The translations under genes were made by a program, and so were the position numbers. 64,000 nt of DNA from CAWBRT01 sp049519595 (GTDB lineage Bacteria > Acidobacteriota > Terriglobia > Terriglobales > Acidobacteriaceae), in the NCBI GenBank assembly GCA_049519595.1, contig JBEKQP010000002.1, positions 6,241 to 70,240 of the forward strand, in the 5' to 3' direction. The notes under the pieces are model-generated. The model worked only from the letters and a program-made list of their open reading frames with translations. It searched no databases and had not been told where the DNA came from. Below, piece after piece: positions 8,348 to 17,055 of the stretch (the stretch's first letter is position 1; every line of letters begins with the position of its first letter).

Positions 8348-9580
8348 ATGACCACAGCCGCTCAGAACTTTTCCGCTCCCGGTTCGCGCAACGTGCTTAT
8401 CGCCAGTTCCAATCAGCTTCGCCGTCAGCGCTGGATTGAATCTTTGCATCGCGCCTCCTGGCCTACGCGCGAGGCCTGCGGCGGCGCCGATGCCTTAAGC
8501 CAGCTTGAAACCAGCGGCGGCTGCCGGCTTCTGTTGCTGGATCAGAAGCTGCCCGACCTTGACACACAAGAGCTCGTGGGGATCATCGAATCGCGATTCC
8601 CTTCGACCGACGTCGTACTGCTCGACGCCGAAACGGGCCGCGCCCAACTGCCGCTGGAACTGCGAAATTCGCCTCTCTACCACGCCTTGGCCAGCTTCGA
8701 AAGCGAAGGCGACCCCCTTTTATCATCCGCGCAGATGCTAAAGCCAGCGTTCGCCGGAGAGTCAGGACCCATACTGGCCATCGCGGCAGGGCCGGCGCGC
8801 AACGGCGAGCACGAGCGTGGCGCCGAAGCCTTGGCCGGAATGGTCGGAACTTCGCCGGTCATGCGCCGGCTCTATCGCATGGTCCGGTTGGTCGCACCTC
8901 GCGATACAACCGTACTCATCACGGGCGAAAGCGGGACAGGCAAGGAGTTGGTTGCCGAAGCGCTGCATCGGCTCGGCCCCCGATCGGCGCACCCTTTCGT
9001 GGTCGTAAACTGCGCCGCAATTCCAGAAACCTTGCTCGAGGCTGAATTATTCGGACACACGCGCGGAGCCTTCACCGGCGCCGTGCAGTCTCGGGTCGGC
9101 AAGGTTCACAGCGCGCACGGCGGCACGCTCCTGCTCGACGAAATTGGCGAGATGCCCATGGCTGTGCAGGCGAAGCTGCTGCGTTTTTTGGAGAACCGCG
9201 AAGTGCAGCGCCTGGGAAGCTCCGATACCTTTCGGGTGGACGTGCGGGTGGTTGCGGCCACCAACGCTAAGCTTCAGGAAAAGGTCGCGGCTCGCGAGTT
9301 TCGTCAGGACTTGTTCTATCGGCTGGCGGTATTTCCAATCCAGGCACCGCCTCTGCGCGAGCGCGGCGACGACGTGCAGGAGCTGGCGCGTTTTTTTGCC
9401 AAGCAATTTTGCGGCGAGTCGGTTCGCCTCAGCCGTCCCGTGATGGAGTTATTGCATTCCCATTCCTGGCCGGGAAACGTCCGCGAGCTGAGACACGCGC
9501 TGGAGCGGGCATCCATCCTGCTGGAAGACGGCAACGTATTGTTGCCCGAGCATTTCTCGCTGGCGCTTCCGCTGCCCTGA
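8348..9580 (+). CDS. Sigma-54 activator with degenerate receiver and no HTH (FlgR-like)
   Basis: A 410-residue sigma-54-dependent activator. Seen: an N-terminal receiver-like domain that keeps Asp65 (LLLLDQKLPD) but lacks the usual acidic pair at the first strand (LIASSN). The AAA+ domain starts near residue 165, with Walker A GESGTGKE, the sigma-54 contact loop GAFTGA, Walker B LLDEIGEM and the sensor segment WPGNVREL. The protein ends directly after the AAA+ domain, so a Fis-type DNA-binding domain is absent. Helicobacter FlgR also lacks a DNA-binding domain and activates from solution. Position before flgB and a second activator makes a flagellar role likely. The start is ATG 8348 after an AT-rich leader. 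Confidence 0.88.
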   Translation: MTTAAQNFSAPGSRNVLIASSNQLRRQRWIESLHRASWPTREACGGADALSQLETSGGCRLLLLDQKLPDLDTQELVGIIESRFPSTDVVLLDAETGRAQLPLELRNSPLYHALASFESEGDPLLSSAQMLKPAFAGESGPILAIAAGPARNGEHERGAEALAGMVGTSPVMRRLYRMVRLVAPRDTTVLITGESGTGKELVAEALHRLGPRSAHPFVVVNCAAIPETLLEAELFGHTRGAFTGAVQSRVGKVHSAHGGTLLLDEIGEMPMAVQAKLLRFLENREVQRLGSSDTFRVDVRVVAATNAKLQEKVAAREFRQDLFYRLAVFPIQAPPLRERGDDVQELARFFAKQFCGESVRLSRPVMELLHSHSWPGNVRELRHALERASILLEDGNVLLPEHFSLALPLP

Positions 9581-9629
9581 CCTTTTTGGACAATTAACAT
9601 CAGAGACTTCTAACGCTGTCGGCCGCGGT

Positions 9630-9647
9630 TTGGCAGAGCTCGTGCAC
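9630..9647 (+). promoter_or_regulatory. Candidate sigma-54 promoter upstream of second activator / flgB operon
   Basis: TTGGCAGAGCTCGTGCAC has GG at 9632-9633 and GC at 9644-9645 with exactly ten bases between. The -12 box is TGC rather than TTGC. The predicted start, near 9657, leaves only about four bases before ATG 9661, which is a weakness of the call. Confidence 0.4.
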
Positions 9648-9660
9648 TTTGCGTGGGCAT

Positions 9661-10653
9661 ATGTTGCCTAGTGTAGAGCAAACCGCGCGCACGGAACTGA
9701 CGGCGGATGGCTCCAGCGGCGGTGTACTGATCGGCCGCTCCGCTGCCTTGCTGAGCATGCTGGACGAGGCGCGACGAATCGCATTGAGCGATGCCGACGT
9801 GTTGATCGAGGCCGAGAGCGGCACCGGAAAGGAGCTTCTGGCCCGTTTTATCCACGCTCACAGCACGCGCCGTTTCCGCCCTTTCATCGCCGTGAACTGT
9901 TCCGCCGTTCCGGAGATGCTGCTGGAAAGCGAGTTGTTTGGACACGTGCGTGGCGCTTTTACCGGGGCCACGGGAAACCAGCGCGGCAAGTTCGAGTTGG
10001 CCAATGGAGGCACGCTGCTGCTGGATGAGATCGGCGAAATGCCGTTTGCCCTTCAGCCTAAGCTGCTACGGGTATTGCAGGAACGGGAGTTTGACCCGCT
10101 GGGCGCGGCGCACCCGGTACGCACCGACATACGGATTGTCGCCACGACCAACCGCACGTTGCTCCGCCTGGTCGAGGAAGGTGCGTTTCGCGCTGACCTT
10201 TTTTACCGGTTGAATGTCATTCCTCTGACCCTGCCTCCCTTGCGCGACCGCAAGGAAGATATTCCGGAGCTGGCGGTTTACTTCCTCCGCAAGTTCGCAG
10301 CCGGCGGTGTTGCGCAGTTGAGCCCCGCATTTCTGGAAGGGCTTGCCCTGCATGACTGGCCCGGCAACATCCGCGAGTTGGCAAACTTTATGCGCAGAGT
10401 GGGCACGCTGTGCACGACCGGCGAGGTCGGTCACGAGTTTCTGGAGCTGTTATCGGCACAAAGGCTGACGCAGACGGAGGCGGCGATCTCCGTCGGTCTT
10501 TCGCTGCGAGAGGCCGAAAAGCGGTTGCTGGAAGCCACGCTGAGGGCCACTGCCGGCAATCGCACGCGGGCCGCGGAATTGCTCGGGGTAAGTCTGCGCA
10601 CGATCCGCAACAAAATCCGCGATTACGGTCTGCCGCCGAGGAGGTTCGCATGA
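9661..10653 (+). CDS. Sigma-54 activator without receiver, with Fis HTH (FleQ/FlbD-type)
   Basis: A 330-residue activator consisting of the AAA+ domain and a C-terminal Fis-type helix-turn-helix. Seen: an incomplete Walker A (AESGTGKELL, with Ala in place of the first Gly), GAFTGA, LLDEIGEM, WPGNIREL, and at the end the HTH region (TRAAELLGVSLRTIRNKI). There is no receiver domain. It complements the neighbouring activator, which has a receiver but no HTH, so the two may form mixed hexamers. The stop overlaps flgB by ATGA, placing it as first gene of the flgB operon. ATG 9661 is preferred over an in-frame TTG at 9649. Confidence 0.88.
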   Translation: MLPSVEQTARTELTADGSSGGVLIGRSAALLSMLDEARRIALSDADVLIEAESGTGKELLARFIHAHSTRRFRPFIAVNCSAVPEMLLESELFGHVRGAFTGATGNQRGKFELANGGTLLLDEIGEMPFALQPKLLRVLQEREFDPLGAAHPVRTDIRIVATTNRTLLRLVEEGAFRADLFYRLNVIPLTLPPLRDRKEDIPELAVYFLRKFAAGGVAQLSPAFLEGLALHDWPGNIRELANFMRRVGTLCTTGEVGHEFLELLSAQRLTQTEAAISVGLSLREAEKRLLEATLRATAGNRTRAAELLGVSLRTIRNKIRDYGLPPRRFA

Positions 10654-11006
10654 GCCTGGTCGAGACGCCGCTGATGAAGTCTTTGGCGCGCTATCTGGAT
10701 GTCACCGCCTACCGTCAAGGCGTGGTCGCGGCGAACATTGCCAACATCGACACGCCGGGCTATCGAACGAACGACATCAATTTCAAGCAGGAATTGGATA
10801 AGGCGTTGCAGGCGCCCGACGCACCGGTGACGCCGAGTCCGCAACAGGTTCCGGGATTGCTGGAGCGCCCTGACGGTAACAATGTGAATCTGGATCGCGA
10901 GGGTCTGCTGCTGGCGCAGACGCAACTCCATTTCGCCACCGGCGTCGCGCTGCTGCGCTCCGAGCTGAAGCGCATCTCGATGGCAATCCAAGAGGATAAA
11001 GCGTAA
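10650..11006 (+). CDS. flgB: Flagellar proximal rod protein FlgB
   Basis: A 118-residue rod protein at the base of the axial structure, exported by the flagellar type III apparatus. Seen: the rod/hook N-terminal signature NIANIDTPGYR near residues 30-41 and a C-terminal amphipathic helix ending ALLRSELKRISMAIQ. The ATG at 10650 overlaps the activator stop and the TAA stop overlaps the flgC start, so the operon is tightly coupled. FlgB lacks the long central domain of hook proteins, as expected for the family. Confidence 0.95.
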   Translation: MSLVETPLMKSLARYLDVTAYRQGVVAANIANIDTPGYRTNDINFKQELDKALQAPDAPVTPSPQQVPGLLERPDGNNVNLDREGLLLAQTQLHFATGVALLRSELKRISMAIQEDKA

Positions 11007-11449
11007 TGAATCTCTTCGGAATGATGGAAATCAGCGCCTCCGCGCTGGGTGCGGAACGGATTCGCGCCGAGGTCGTCACCTCGAATTTGGCCAATGCCGA
11101 AAGCACGCGCACCTCCGAAGGCGGTCCTTACCAGAGACGTGAGGTGGTCTTTGCCGCCCAGCGTCCGTCCTTTGCGCTGTCGCTGGCATCGGCAGGCCCG
11201 GCCGCGCGCGATGCCGCCAGCACCGGCGTACGGGTGCGCGAAGTGGTGAATGACCCCGCGCCGGCCCTGGTGAAATATGAGCCTTCTCACCCGGACGCAA
11301 ATGCGGATGGGTACGTAGCTTATCCAAACGTCAACCCGGTCAGCGAGATGGCCGATCTGATGGGTGCGGCGCGCGCCTATGAGATGAATGTCTCCGCCAT
11401 TACCGCGGCCAAGCAGATGATTCAGCAATCGATTGAGATTTTGAAATAG
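11006..11449 (+). CDS. flgC: Flagellar proximal rod protein FlgC
   Basis: A 147-residue rod protein. Seen: the N-terminal axial motif is slightly altered (TSNLANAESTR instead of the usual NxANxxTPGY). The FlgC-typical segment DGYVAYPNVNPVSEMADLM precedes the C-terminal helix (RAYEMNVSAITAAKQMIQQSIEILK). The start overlaps the flgB stop (TAATG), and fliE follows after ten bases with a strong AGGAGGG site. Confidence 0.95.
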   Translation: MNLFGMMEISASALGAERIRAEVVTSNLANAESTRTSEGGPYQRREVVFAAQRPSFALSLASAGPAARDAASTGVRVREVVNDPAPALVKYEPSHPDANADGYVAYPNVNPVSEMADLMGAARAYEMNVSAITAAKQMIQQSIEILK

Positions 11450-11459
11450 GAGGGCGTCG

Positions 11460-11762
11460 ATGACCATTCTTCCCAATCTGAACACGGTTGCAAGCATGCC
11501 TCAGCTTGGGGCGGAGATGGGCAAGGCAGCCGACGGCGCAACTTCCGGGTTTGAAGACACGCTGCGCGGAGCCGTTCAGGGTGTCCAGCAAATGGAAAGC
11601 CAGGCGCAGCAGCAAGTGGCCGGTTTGTTGAGCGGAAACGGCCAAGACGTCCATAGCGCGGCTCTGGCGGTCGAGCAAGCGAATCTTTCCTTCGAGCTGA
11701 TGCTCCAGGTCAGGAACAAAGTGGTCGGCGCGTACCAGGAAATTTCACGGCTTCAGTTCTAG
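11460..11762 (+). CDS. fliE: Hook-basal body complex protein FliE
   Basis: A 100-residue protein that links the MS ring to the rod. Seen: the C-terminal family block LAVEQANLSFELMLQVRNKVVGAYQEI, broken here as AVEQANLSFELML and VRNKVVGAYQEI, where the final VxAYxEI is diagnostic. The N-terminal half is low-complexity, as usual. The gene sits between flgC and fliF in the canonical order, with a strong ribosome-binding site. Confidence 0.94.
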   Translation: MTILPNLNTVASMPQLGAEMGKAADGATSGFEDTLRGAVQGVQQMESQAQQQVAGLLSGNGQDVHSAALAVEQANLSFELMLQVRNKVVGAYQEISRLQF

Positions 11763-11772
11763 GTGACGATCA

Positions 11773-13383
11773 ATGGCGGCTCCGGAAGCAAAATCGTTTG
11801 CACAGGTGTTGGCAAACGCCGGCGCATTTTTTAAGGCGCTTAGCACGCGGCAGAAGCTGTTGCTGGGTGGCGGCGGCGTGATCGTGCTGGCGACGCTGCT
11901 GGTGTTTGTCACCCTGCTCGGCAAGCCGGAGATGAAGCCGCTGTACACCGGCATGAATGCAAATGATGCGCAGACTCTTGCCGCCAAACTGGCGGTGCGA
12001 AAGATTCCCTACGAGATCAGCGCTGACGGCGGCAGCATCAGTGTTCCGGCCGAACAACTGGATGCGGCGCGTCTGCAGATCGCAGCCGAAGGCAAGCCGC
12101 GAAGCGGGAGAATGGGGTTCGAATTGTTCGACAAGCAGAATTGGGCCGGCAGCGACTTCAGCGAAAAGGTGAACTACCAGCGCGCGCTCGAAGGAGAACT
12201 TGAGCGAACGATTCAGACCATGGATGGAGTCGAAAGCGTGCGCGTGCATTTGGCGCTGCCGCCCGATTCTATTTTCAGCGGCTCGGAGCGTGAGGCGAAG
12301 GCCTCGGTGATCCTGTCGATGCGGGGAGGGCGGATTACGCGGCAGACCGAAAGCGCGGTCGCCCGCCTGGTGGCCGGAGCGGTCGACAAACTGGCCTCCG
12401 AGGATGTCGCCGTGATCGATGCCGATACCAACAGTGCGCTGGCGAAGGATGCCGGCGGCGGCATCGACGCCAATGGGCGATCGCTGGAGGCAGCGCTTTC
12501 CGAACGGCTGGTGCAGACGCTGGAGCCCGTCGTGGGCGTGGGACGCGTGCGCGCCAGCGTCCGCATGGAATATGACCTCAGCTCCAGCGAGGAGCAGCAG
12601 GAGAGCATCGATCCCACCAAGACGGCACCGCTCAGCATGCAGCGCACGGAAGAGCGCTCCACTACCGCAGCCGGCGGCGTTGCCGGCACCGCCAGCAATC
12701 TGCCGAACAGCAGCGGCGGCACGGCAAAGCCTTCTGAAGAGGGTCAGAATACCCATTCCGAAAATGGAACGTATGCGGTCAGCAAGCTGGTGCGCCACAC
12801 CATGGTGCCGGCGGGGCGCATCAAGCGAGTGGCGGCGGCCGTGCTTATTGACGATGAGGTGGAACTGAAAAACGAAGCGGGCCGGATTACCGAGCTCCGG
12901 CATCATCGCTCCGCCGAACAACTCGAGCAAATCGAGGAACTCGCCAAGGCAGCGGTGGGCGCCGATGACTCACGCGGCGATGTGGTTACAGTGCAGAACA
13001 TCGGATTTCAGCCGGCGGTTCGAGACAAGCCGGCACCCCTGACGATGCTCAAGCGAGTACAGAACGGCGTCCGGGAATGGGGCCAGGCCATTCGATTTGC
13101 CGCCATTGGACTGCTGTTCCTGGCCATCTATGCGACCGTGCTGAAGCCCGTCAAGAAGCAAATGCTGGAGTCCCTCAAGGCTGCGGTGCGACCGGTCATG
13201 GCCGCAGATGCGAGGGCGGGGAGCGCGGCCGCTGACGCCGCGTCAATCACGCTTCCGGAAGCCCCGCTCGAAGCAAAGCAACTCGGAGCCCTTAAGAAGC
13301 AGATCGTCGAGAAGGTGAAGGCGGAGCCTTTGCCCACGACTCGTCTGGTGCAGACGTGGATTCGCGAAGGGGATGAAGCATAA
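11773..13383 (+). CDS. fliF: Flagellar MS-ring protein FliF
   Basis: A 536-residue inner-membrane ring protein. Seen: a first transmembrane segment near residues 35-58 (LLLGGGGVIVLATLLVFVTLL), followed by the ring-building motifs LYTGMNANDAQ and KVNYQRALEGELERTI and the VRVHLALPPDS segment. Then comes a large periplasmic region with a Ser/Gly-rich linker, a second transmembrane segment near 435-455 (AIRFAAIGLLFLAIYA) and a cytoplasmic tail that should bind FliG. The TAATG junction couples it to fliG. Confidence 0.95.
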   Translation: MAAPEAKSFAQVLANAGAFFKALSTRQKLLLGGGGVIVLATLLVFVTLLGKPEMKPLYTGMNANDAQTLAAKLAVRKIPYEISADGGSISVPAEQLDAARLQIAAEGKPRSGRMGFELFDKQNWAGSDFSEKVNYQRALEGELERTIQTMDGVESVRVHLALPPDSIFSGSEREAKASVILSMRGGRITRQTESAVARLVAGAVDKLASEDVAVIDADTNSALAKDAGGGIDANGRSLEAALSERLVQTLEPVVGVGRVRASVRMEYDLSSSEEQQESIDPTKTAPLSMQRTEERSTTAAGGVAGTASNLPNSSGGTAKPSEEGQNTHSENGTYAVSKLVRHTMVPAGRIKRVAAAVLIDDEVELKNEAGRITELRHHRSAEQLEQIEELAKAAVGADDSRGDVVTVQNIGFQPAVRDKPAPLTMLKRVQNGVREWGQAIRFAAIGLLFLAIYATVLKPVKKQMLESLKAAVRPVMAADARAGSAAADAASITLPEAPLEAKQLGALKKQIVEKVKAEPLPTTRLVQTWIREGDEA

Positions 13384-14399
13384 TGCCGACGACAACGGCG
13401 CTGACCGGAGTGACAAAAGCGGCGATCCTGCTGGTGTTACTGGGCGAGGAGGCTGCGAGCGCTATCTACCGGAACCTGCCACAACAGGAGCTGCACGAGG
13501 TCTCGCAGGAGATTGCAGGCATTGGCCTGATCCATCCTGACACCGCCCGGCAGGTGCTCGAGGAATACCACGGCATGACGCTCACGCAAGAGTACCTCGC
13601 CCAGGGCGGCAGGGAGTACGCATCTCGATTGCTGGTGAAAGCGTTCGGTGAGGATGGTGCAAGAAATCTGCTGGAATCGGTTTCGCGCGCCCAGGAGTTG
13701 AGCGCGAGCAAGCTGGATTCGCTACAGAAAGCCGATCCGCAGCAGCTGGCCAAGTTCCTGGAAAGCGAGCACCCGCAAACCATCGCGCTGATCATGGCAC
13801 ACCTGGAGTCGAAGCAGGCTTCGGCCTTGTTGATGAAGCTGCCGGAACAGACGCGCGCCGAAGCCGTAAAAAGAATGGCGCAGCTGCGCCAATTCTCGCC
13901 GGAAATGGCGCAGAAGGTCTCGGTGGTGCTCCACAAGCGCATGCAATCTCTTGGCGAACAGAGCAGGCGCGCCTATGCTGGCTTCCAGGGAGTGGCCGAG
14001 CTGCTGAACCGGATGGACCCGGCAGTGGGCAAGGTGATTCTGGAATCCATCGAACGCGACGATCCCGGGCTGGCGATGAGCATACGTAACTTGATGTTCA
14101 CCTTCGACGACCTGCTCGGTGTCTCCGACGCCGGCATACGCGAATTGCTGGCGCAGATCGACAAAAAGACGCTCGCGATGGCGCTCAAAGTGGTACCGGA
14201 CGAACTCCGAGACCACATCTTCAAGACCATGTCGTCGCGCGCCGTGCAGATGTTGAAAGAAGACATGGATGTGCTCGGTCCGGTGCGAGCCAGAGATGTG
14301 ACCAGGGCACAGCAGGAGGTGGTGGCCCTGGCCCGGAAACTCGAAGCCGAAGGCAAGTTGGTGCTGAAGGCAGAAGGAGAGGACGAGTATGTCGTCTGA
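13383..14399 (+). CDS. fliG: Flagellar motor switch protein FliG
   Basis: A 338-residue rotor protein that connects the MS ring to the C ring and receives torque from MotA. Seen: N-terminal KAAILLVLLGEEAAS, the middle-domain EHPQTIALIMAHL motif that contacts FliM, and the C-terminal torque region (MFTFDDLLGVSDAGIRELL) with its charged helix. Length is normal. Its final eleven bases overlap fliH. Confidence 0.96.
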   Translation: MPTTTALTGVTKAAILLVLLGEEAASAIYRNLPQQELHEVSQEIAGIGLIHPDTARQVLEEYHGMTLTQEYLAQGGREYASRLLVKAFGEDGARNLLESVSRAQELSASKLDSLQKADPQQLAKFLESEHPQTIALIMAHLESKQASALLMKLPEQTRAEAVKRMAQLRQFSPEMAQKVSVVLHKRMQSLGEQSRRAYAGFQGVAELLNRMDPAVGKVILESIERDDPGLAMSIRNLMFTFDDLLGVSDAGIRELLAQIDKKTLAMALKVVPDELRDHIFKTMSSRAVQMLKEDMDVLGPVRARDVTRAQQEVVALARKLEAEGKLVLKAEGEDEYVV

Positions 14400-15075
14400 G
14401 CCAGCCCGTCCCGATCAGAGCGTAATGCCGCTATCGCCGTTCCCTTACCTGGAGTTGAGCTCAATCATCGGAGCGCCCTTCGACGCGGATGCGTTCGGCA
14501 CGCAACCTCAGCCGGATTCATCGGCGAAGTTTTCCGAACAGGACATCGCTGACCGCTGCGCACAGGCCGACCGCTGCGGTTACGATCGGGGCCGGAAAGA
14601 AGCTGCGAACGCAGCCAAGAACGAGATTGAAGAGGCGATTGGAAAGCAGCGGGCGCGGGTCGATGAAGCACTGCGGCAGTTCGAAGCTGAAAAGCAACAA
14701 TATTTCCAGCACGTCGAGGCGGAGGTGATTCAACTTTCGCTAGCCATTGCCCGCAAAGTGCTAGGGCAGGAGGCTGCGGTCGACTCCCTGCTGCTGGCCG
14801 GCACGGTGCGCGCGGCGCTGGACCGGCTGGGCAGCACCTCGAAGGTAACGTTAACGGTGTATCCGGCTTCGCTGAGCAAATGGGGCAAAGCGTTGGCGGA
14901 ACGCCGCGAGCATATCGAGTTCGTCGAAGATGACTCATTGCCGCCGGAGGGATGCGTGCTTCGTTCCCAGCTGGGAACAACGGAAATCAGCCTGCAACAA
15001 CAGCTCAAGGAGGTGGAACACAGTTTCTTCGACCTGTTGTCGCAGCGTCCCGCAATTGGAGCGCGCGTACAATGA
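14389..15075 (+). CDS. fliH: Flagellar assembly protein FliH
   Basis: A 228-residue regulator of the FliI export ATPase. Seen: a charged, coiled-coil-prone stretch with alanine/glutamate repeats (residues about 60-115), then the conserved VIQLSLAIARKVLGQEA segment and the C-terminal PPEGCVLRSQLGTTEISL block shared with V-type ATPase stalk subunits. The ATG lies inside the fliG end. The last residues (GARVQ) are repeated in the tiny ORF that follows, part of a short DNA duplication. Confidence 0.9.
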   Translation: MSSEPARPDQSVMPLSPFPYLELSSIIGAPFDADAFGTQPQPDSSAKFSEQDIADRCAQADRCGYDRGRKEAANAAKNEIEEAIGKQRARVDEALRQFEAEKQQYFQHVEAEVIQLSLAIARKVLGQEAAVDSLLLAGTVRAALDRLGSTSKVTLTVYPASLSKWGKALAERREHIEFVEDDSLPPEGCVLRSQLGTTEISLQQQLKEVEHSFFDLLSQRPAIGARVQ

Positions 15076-15146
15076 CGGCCTTATTGCATGATGGAAGCTT
15101 GTCATTTTGCAGGATACCCCTCTTACGGGGAGCGCGCGTGCAATGA
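15072..15146 (+). other. 24-codon ORF created between fliH and fliI (uncertain gene)
   Basis: An ORF of 24 codons starts at ATG 15072, overlapping the fliH stop (ATGA), and ends at TGA 15146, overlapping the best fliI start (ATGA again). Its last five residues, GARVQ, equal the last five of FliH. The cause is a 20-bp repeat with one mismatch, at 15058-15077 and 15129-15148. It may be a translational coupling device or simply the relic of a duplication; I recognise no homologue. Confidence 0.35.
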
Positions 15147-16450
15147 CGCCGATGCTGCAGTCCTACTTCGATGCGCTGTGCGCCACCCCGCCGCACCGCT
15201 GGGCCGGGAGCGTTCGCCAGGCCATCGGGCGGCTCGTGGAATCGGAAGGCCCATTCTGTTCGGTGGGCGAGTGTTGCAGCATTCAGGATTCCAATGGTGT
15301 TTCGCACGCGGGAGAAATCGTCGGCTTCCGCGGACCGGTGGTGCTTTCCATGCTGCTGGCGTCTACCGGGGGCGTCCGCTACGGAGACCGCGTCGAGACC
15401 GACGGCCGCCGGCCTTCGATCGCGGTGTCTCCGGCGATGCTCGGCTGTGCCATCGACGGCGCCGGCCGATCCCTCGAAGCGGGAAAAGGTTACTGCGCGG
15501 TGGAAAACAGGCCACTGGATTCGCCGCCTATTTCGCCGCTGGAGAGGCTGCCCATTCGCGAGCCGATTGGATGTGGCGTACGGGCGATTGACGGCCTGTT
15601 GACCTGCGGCAGGGGACAACGGCTCGGCATCTTCGGCGGCAGCGGCGTGGGCAAAAGCACCCTGCTCGGCATGATGGCCCGTGGAACGTCGGCCGACATG
15701 ACCGTGCTGGCGCTGATTGGAGAACGCGGGCGCGAGGTGCGCGAGTTTTTGGAAGACACGCTCGGCGAGGAAGGCCGCCGCCGTTCAGTGGTGGTAGTCT
15801 CCACCTCGGACCAGTCTCCCCTGCTCCGCATAAGGGCGGCGATGGCCGCGACGGCAATCGCGGAATATTTTTGCGACCACGGCAAGCAGGTGCTGCTCGT
15901 CTTGGATTCGATTACTCGACTGGCGATGGCACAGAGGGAGGTCGGGCTGGCGGCCGGCGAGCCGCCAACTGCTAAGGGATACACGCCCTCTGTGTTCAGC
16001 ATGCTGGCACGGCTGGTAGAGCGGGCCGGCTGCCGCGAAAAGGGAAGCATCACCGCTTTCTATACCGTGCTGATGGAGGGAGACGATCAGCAGGACCCGA
16101 TCGCCGATGCGGTGCGTTCGCTGCTCGACGGACACATCGTTCTCGATCGCCGACTGTCCGCTGAAGGGCACTATCCGCCGATTCACATTCTCGACAGTCT
16201 GAGCCGTCTGATGCCCAACGTCTGTTCCGCTGAGCATCTTGCCAAAGCGGCCCGGATGCGGCGATTGCTGGCGGCCTACCACCGCTCGGAAGACCTGATT
16301 CGCATCGGCGCCTACCAGAAGGGGACGGATGCGGCGCTGGACCGCGCCCTGGAATTGCTGCCCCAGATCAACGAATTCCTCTGCCAAGGCGCGGCTGAGC
16401 GCGCGCCGCTGGCTGAAACGCTTGACCGGCTTCGCCGGCTTCCACAATGA
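15143..16450 (+). CDS. fliI: Flagellum-specific export ATPase FliI
   Basis: A 435-residue F1-beta-like ATPase that energises flagellar protein export. Seen: Walker A GGSGVGKSTLLG, Walker B LLVLDSITRLAMAQ, and the family segments ERGREVREFLED and GSITAFYTVLMEGDD. ATG 15143 is preferred because it is preceded by GGGGAG and overlaps the small upstream ORF; a TTG at 15107 in the same frame would add twelve residues. The stop overlaps the fliJ start. Confidence 0.95.
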   Translation: MTPMLQSYFDALCATPPHRWAGSVRQAIGRLVESEGPFCSVGECCSIQDSNGVSHAGEIVGFRGPVVLSMLLASTGGVRYGDRVETDGRRPSIAVSPAMLGCAIDGAGRSLEAGKGYCAVENRPLDSPPISPLERLPIREPIGCGVRAIDGLLTCGRGQRLGIFGGSGVGKSTLLGMMARGTSADMTVLALIGERGREVREFLEDTLGEEGRRRSVVVVSTSDQSPLLRIRAAMAATAIAEYFCDHGKQVLLVLDSITRLAMAQREVGLAAGEPPTAKGYTPSVFSMLARLVERAGCREKGSITAFYTVLMEGDDQQDPIADAVRSLLDGHIVLDRRLSAEGHYPPIHILDSLSRLMPNVCSAEHLAKAARMRRLLAAYHRSEDLIRIGAYQKGTDAALDRALELLPQINEFLCQGAAERAPLAETLDRLRRLPQ

Positions 16451-16905
16451 GATTCCGCTTTGCCCTCGAAGCTGTGTTGCGCATTCGTCGCATTCGCGAA
16501 GACCAGCAACGCAACCTGCTGCTGGCTGCAAATATCGATTGTGACCGCCTACGCAGCCAGCTTGCCGCAGTGGAGCAGGATCAATCTCTGCGAAGAGCCA
16601 TGGTTTCGCAGCAGATCGCGGCCGGCATCTGGGGTTCGGAATTGCAATTCGACAGTGACTGCATGCAGCAGACGAAAACTTTGCGGGATCAGATTCTGCT
16701 CCAACTTCAGGAAGCCACCAAGCGTGCCGGGCAGGAGCGCGCAAAGTATCTCTCGTTGCGCCGCGACCGCCGCGCCATCGAGGCGCTGCGCGACAGCGCT
16801 CAGCAGCAATTCGAGTGCGAACAGCGAAGACGAGAACAACTTGCGATTGATGAAATTTATCTGCTGTCCCGCGGGCGAGCGGAACAGAATCTGCCTAGCG
16901 ACTAG
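16447..16905 (+). CDS. fliJ: Flagellar export chaperone FliJ
   Basis: A 152-residue, almost wholly helical coiled-coil protein that begins MRFRFALEAVLRIRRIRED, the usual FliJ opening (xFxFxLExVLxxR). It binds FliI and export cargo. Its start overlaps the fliI stop by ATGA, and it is the last gene of the flgB operon before a 150-bp gap. Sequence conservation in this family is weak; position is the strongest support. Confidence 0.88.
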   Translation: MRFRFALEAVLRIRRIREDQQRNLLLAANIDCDRLRSQLAAVEQDQSLRRAMVSQQIAAGIWGSELQFDSDCMQQTKTLRDQILLQLQEATKRAGQERAKYLSLRRDRRAIEALRDSAQQQFECEQRRREQLAIDEIYLLSRGRAEQNLPSD

Positions 16906-17020
16906 GCAACACTTGCCGGGCCAGCCGCAGACCAGCTTTTTCGATTCCATCGGCAGAACTCTTCGTTGCCTTGAATTCAATGGTTTTCGCGGATTGCGAA
17001 CGGATTCCGTGCGCTTGGGG

Positions 17021-17039
17021 TTTGGCGAGAAAAGTGCAA
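17021..17039 (+). promoter_or_regulatory. Candidate sigma-54 promoter of fliK-flgD-flgE
   Basis: TTTGGCGAGAAAAGTGCAA has GG at 17024-17025 and GC at 17036-17037 separated by ten bases. It lies in the 150-bp gap between fliJ and fliK. The predicted start near 17049 leaves a short leader of about seven bases before ATG 17056. Confidence 0.5.
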
Positions 17040-17055
17040 AAACCATTTGCGGACA

